From: Leishmania donovani | Taxonomy: Eukaryota; Euglenozoa; Kinetoplastea; Trypanosomatida; Trypanosomatidae | Direction: 5' to 3' | Assembly (NCBI RefSeq): GCF_000227135.1 | Contig: NC_018261.1 | Span: 62,001-126,000 of the forward strand | DNA length: 64,000 nucleotides | Part shown: positions 61,051-64,000 of the stretch, piece by piece | Layout of the letters: each line of letters begins with the position of its first letter | Numbering within the stretch: position 1 is the stretch's first letter | The notes under the pieces: generated by a model | Told to the model about the DNA's origin: nothing | Database searches by the model: none | Seen by the model: the letters and a program-made list of their open reading frames with translations, nothing else | Made by a program: the position numbers and the translations under genes

Positions 61051-63462
61051 ATGGATGCCCCTTTCTCCCTGGGGAGCGGCAGCTCTCTCACGAGCCTGCT
61101 CCTCGCCGCCGTCGTGCCGTTCCTGTGCCTGCGGGCCTTCCCCTTCCTTTTCCACGCGTGGCCCAACTTTCTTTATCGGTGGCTCACCTCGTGTTTTGAT
61201 AGGCAAGTTGCCATGGTCATGGAGCGAGTGAACCCCAATCGCGTTATCCAGGACGATATTATGATTCGCAGCATTATGGGATACGTCTCCCACTGCTACG
61301 TGCGCAGCATGCAGCGCGGCGCCGACGCGTGCGATGCCGTGGCCACGGCGGACTACGAATACAGCTTCCTTTTCGACAAGTCGGACATGTTCGAAGAGGA
61401 CTGGGTGCCCTACTCGACACGCTTCCGCTCGCTCTTCGGACGCGTGATTGCCTCTTGCATGGAGCTTTCCGTTGTCCCCAGCTACGGGCATTCCATCCAA
61501 GTGGAGCCCGGACTCTTCGTGCGCTTTCTTCCTAACAGGCACGCGCGAGGTGGCCGCAGAGACGAAGATGGGCGGTGGTCGGAGGAGAGCCAGCAGAGCT
61601 CGGAGTGCCCAAACGGTGGTAAACGGCCTGGTGCCGCGGCAAGCGAGCTCAACCAGGTTGACAAGTTGAACATGTACATGTTCTACAGCATGCGCAGGTA
61701 CGCGGAAAGCATGGATGATCATCCGGAGCCGTGCGTGGGTGGCAGAGCAGGTGCGGTCATCTCCGAGGAGCGCCCCTTTGACCCCGGGACGCAGAGCAAT
61801 GCAGACCGAGGCAGGGGCGGCGGTGGCGGCAGCAGCAGCAGCAGCACGCAGTCAGAGTCGACCTTTTTCGAAGACCCCAAACAACCACCTGAAGACCGCG
61901 TCGTCGTGCTCGAGTATCGTCGACCGCTCCCGCACGAGCATTCACAGGCTCTATGCAACAGCAGCAACACCCGTGGCGGCGCTAGCAAGTACGACGCGTC
62001 GCAGTCGGCGGAAGACGTGATCGAAGGCTTTCTGGGGCGTGTCCACACGTGGTACCTAGGGCACGTGGCGCAGAGCAAGCGAGCAGCGCTCTTAGTGATC
62101 TATCCATCGCTGCTGATGGCACAATTCACGAAGATGGGCACCATGGCACCAAAAATGCGCAATATAAATCCACATGCCGAGTTCTCCGGAAAGTACTATG
62201 TGCTAGAAAGTGCTGCACTGGGGAGCGAGGAAATCACGGGCGCGGCGGCTGCCAGCTCCGCATCGTTTTCTGTGAATGCGGGAACGAAAGCAGGCGACAG
62301 CACCACCGTCACCGCCGTGCGGGAACTGGCGACGACGACGACGACGACGGGAGGTCACGTGGGCCTCCGCGGCGCCGAACTGTCAAGCGGGTCGCGAGGC
62401 AAAACGTTCAACTCACTCTTCTTTCCTGGAAAGACACGCGTCCTGTCGATGATTGACGACTTTGTGGAGGAGCGTGGCCGCTTCGGTGTGCCGGGAGTCG
62501 TACCTCGACTTACCTTCTTCCTGCACGGAGCACCTGGCACGGGCAAGACGTCTTTTGTGAAGGCTCTGGCGCGGCATCTGCGGCGCAACCTCGTGGTGGT
62601 CTCCATGAGCGAGATCATCACGGTGAACGAGTTGCAGAGAGTTCTGCAGCCCTTCGACATGGAGCTGAGAGAGGGCGGGGAAAGCCGCAGCAGGGGTACA
62701 GGGCCTCTAAGCGTCCGCCCGCATCAGTCCGTGTACGTCTTCGAAGACTTCGATGCGATCGGTGACGCCTGGGAGGCTTTGATAAACATGCAAGCGCGGC
62801 AGAGGAAGCTGGCGGGGGAGCGGCAGCTGGGGAAGTGGACGAAGTCCTCTGGCGGCAAGGTGAGAGGCAGCGATGACGGTGATGGTGACAAGTCGCAGGC
62901 GGCTTCACCTTCCTCGTCTGCGGGCTCAAGATCTGGCGAGTCTTTCGACAGTCACGAGGACTACGGCAGCGACAGCGACGACGGCGACTCGGAGTGCAGG
63001 GGCACGTTTCTACTGAGAGATAGCGTGCCAGAGGAGCTCACCCGAGACCATCTCACGGTAGAGCGCTTCATTGACCTCTTCAACGGATTGAACCTGCCCG
63101 ACTCCTTCATCGCCGTCTTCACCACGAATCATCCAGAGAGGATCAACCCGCTTATCGCGTCCTCGTCCGTGATGGATGTGACGTTGAACATGGGGATGCT
63201 CGATGATGAATGTGCGACGCAGATGGTCGAGCACTACTATGCTGCCGAGCTCGCCGATCAAACGGTGGACGGCGGCGGCCGACGGCACCTCTCCACCTCA
63301 CAGCTCGCGGCTCTGCGTGCGGCACTGCGGGTGTTTAATGCCAGCTCCACTGGACTGAGCGGGGCGCTGCTGGAGAAGATGTGCGTCGAATGCGACACAG
63401 TCGCCGCCTTGACGGCACGCCTGAGCTCAGTGGACTCTTTTGACGCGGTGGACGTGTTTTAG
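61051..63462 (+). CDS. BCS1-like AAA ATPase
   Basis: A protein of 803 residues. A hydrophobic segment at about 10-33 forms a single N-terminal transmembrane helix, as in BCS1. A BCS1-N-like region at about 35-180 follows. FFLHGAPGTGKTSFVKAL with Walker A at 493-500 opens the AAA domain, VYVFEDFDAI near 562-571 is Walker B (the ED order is usual for BCS1), and IAVFTTNHPERINPLI near 686-701 is the sensor-1 strand. It ends with a helical lid. BCS1 inserts the folded Rieske protein into complex III at the mitochondrial inner membrane; whether this copy does so is uncertain. Low-complexity inserts occur at about 165-200, 235-285, 400-450 and, within the ATPase core, 595-650 (Ser/Asp-rich). The segment after sensor 1 reads ASSSVMDVTLNMG where BCS1 proteins have an RPGR-type motif, so the expected arginine finger is missing. 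The start is the first ATG before the membrane helix. Confidence 0.86.
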   Translation: MDAPFSLGSGSSLTSLLLAAVVPFLCLRAFPFLFHAWPNFLYRWLTSCFDRQVAMVMERVNPNRVIQDDIMIRSIMGYVSHCYVRSMQRGADACDAVATADYEYSFLFDKSDMFEEDWVPYSTRFRSLFGRVIASCMELSVVPSYGHSIQVEPGLFVRFLPNRHARGGRRDEDGRWSEESQQSSECPNGGKRPGAAASELNQVDKLNMYMFYSMRRYAESMDDHPEPCVGGRAGAVISEERPFDPGTQSNADRGRGGGGGSSSSSTQSESTFFEDPKQPPEDRVVVLEYRRPLPHEHSQALCNSSNTRGGASKYDASQSAEDVIEGFLGRVHTWYLGHVAQSKRAALLVIYPSLLMAQFTKMGTMAPKMRNINPHAEFSGKYYVLESAALGSEEITGAAAASSASFSVNAGTKAGDSTTVTAVRELATTTTTTGGHVGLRGAELSSGSRGKTFNSLFFPGKTRVLSMIDDFVEERGRFGVPGVVPRLTFFLHGAPGTGKTSFVKALARHLRRNLVVVSMSEIITVNELQRVLQPFDMELREGGESRSRGTGPLSVRPHQSVYVFEDFDAIGDAWEALINMQARQRKLAGERQLGKWTKSSGGKVRGSDDGDGDKSQAASPSSSAGSRSGESFDSHEDYGSDSDDGDSECRGTFLLRDSVPEELTRDHLTVERFIDLFNGLNLPDSFIAVFTTNHPERINPLIASSSVMDVTLNMGMLDDECATQMVEHYYAAELADQTVDGGGRRHLSTSQLAALRAALRVFNASSTGLSGALLEKMCVECDTVAALTARLSSVDSFDAVDVF

Positions 63463-64000
63463 GGGGCGCCTCTCTAAAGTTACACGTCCGCGCAATCTCG
63501 CGCGATGTGCGGGCACGGCGGCCCGCCAATGCTGCTTTAGTCGCCTCTTTAAATCGTTACCCGCGACGGCATGTCGGCGTCTCCATCTCCCTCTCCCTCT
63601 CTATGTGCCTGTGCACGTGCGTGTGTTGGGTGCATCCTCTGCTCCGCTGCGGCCTTTCGCCACCCCCCCTTCCTGATCGGCTCTGTGCGACGCGGCCATT
63701 TTCTTCTTCGCTCGGCCGTTGTGGATTTCGCGTTGAACTCCCGTCCTGCCCTCTTTGGCCGCGTGTGAGCGCGGAACGCGTCCCCGTGCTGCAGGACCCT
63801 TCGCGGTGCGTGTTGGGTGAAGAAGAACCCGGCGTGCTCTGTGGGCGGGCGTGTGGTGCGGCTGTATCGCCCTCTACGCTTCTGTTGCACGCACAGCCCC
63901 GCGCCGGCCCTGCTGGTCCGCTCCTTCTCGCGGTCTTCCACCACCAGCACCAACAGACACCCCCTTCTCCTCCAGTGTTGTTGCTGCCGCTGCGGATGCT
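63463..64000. other. Downstream non-coding end
   Basis: 538 bases to the window edge with no supported gene. CT-rich and GT-rich stretches are consistent with the 3' UTR of the last gene and the start of the next intergenic region. Confidence 0.55.

Noticed and set aside
1..64000. tRNA, rRNA, snoRNA cluster or CRISPR array
   Set aside because: I found no tRNA B-box-like GGTTCGAATCC, no rRNA-like block and no regularly spaced repeats; short snoRNAs cannot be excluded by eye.

Overview
This window looks like nuclear chromosomal DNA from a trypanosomatid of the genus Leishmania. All sixteen protein-coding genes I can support lie on the + strand, have no introns and use GC-rich third codon positions. 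They are separated by 0.8-3.4 kb of pyrimidine-rich, microsatellite-rich DNA with polypyrimidine-AG trans-splice acceptors. This is one continuous stretch of a polycistronic transcription unit. The products include several kinetoplastid hallmarks: DUF1935 (calpain domain I_K) proteins, a calpain-7-like pseudopeptidase and a much enlarged deoxyhypusine synthase. The 601-residue length of that synthase matches what I remember of the Leishmania enzyme DHS34 from chromosome 34, and a p23 gene nearby fits that placement. The chromosome is an inference from memory, and the species cannot be fixed from the sequence.

Layout: 1-3.0 kb non-coding; 3.0-5.5 kb a methyltransferase-like protein, probably mitochondrial; 6.3-7.8 and 11.2-12.7 kb two proteins each made of four DUF1935 domains; 15.2 kb p23 co-chaperone; 16.6 kb p24/GOLD cargo receptor; 18.7-20.9 kb IFT81; 22.2-26.3 kb a 1377-residue coiled-coil protein; 27.3-28.5 kb an unrecognised protein; 30.1 kb a 90-residue RIIa/DPY30-like protein; 31.2-33.6 kb a membrane-anchored FAD oxidoreductase of the sulfide:quinone reductase type; 35.8-40.7 kb a calpain-7-like protein without a catalytic triad; 42.9-44.9 kb MON1; 46.2-48.5 kb the U3 snoRNP protein RRP9/U3-55K; 49.6-51.7 kb a TruA/Pus1 pseudouridine synthase; 53.6-54.6 kb a START-domain protein; 57.9-59.7 kb deoxyhypusine synthase; 61.1-63.5 kb a BCS1-like AAA ATPase. 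As usual in these genomes the neighbours do not form a pathway: co-transcription is structural and expression is set after transcription.

The most interesting non-gene signal is at about 55.9-57.6 kb. Broken reading frames there resemble an apurinic endonuclease and then a reverse transcriptase, in the right order and at plausible spacing, on either side of a 718-base assembly gap. I read this as a degenerate ingi/L1Tc-clade retroposon (DIRE). At the right edge of the gap lies a 212-bp stretch identical to 45487-45698, either a recent repeat or an assembly artefact. A second gap at 60.4 kb sits inside long poly-G tracts. I found no rRNA, tRNA or CRISPR, and no gene cluster that looks like a new multi-gene system.
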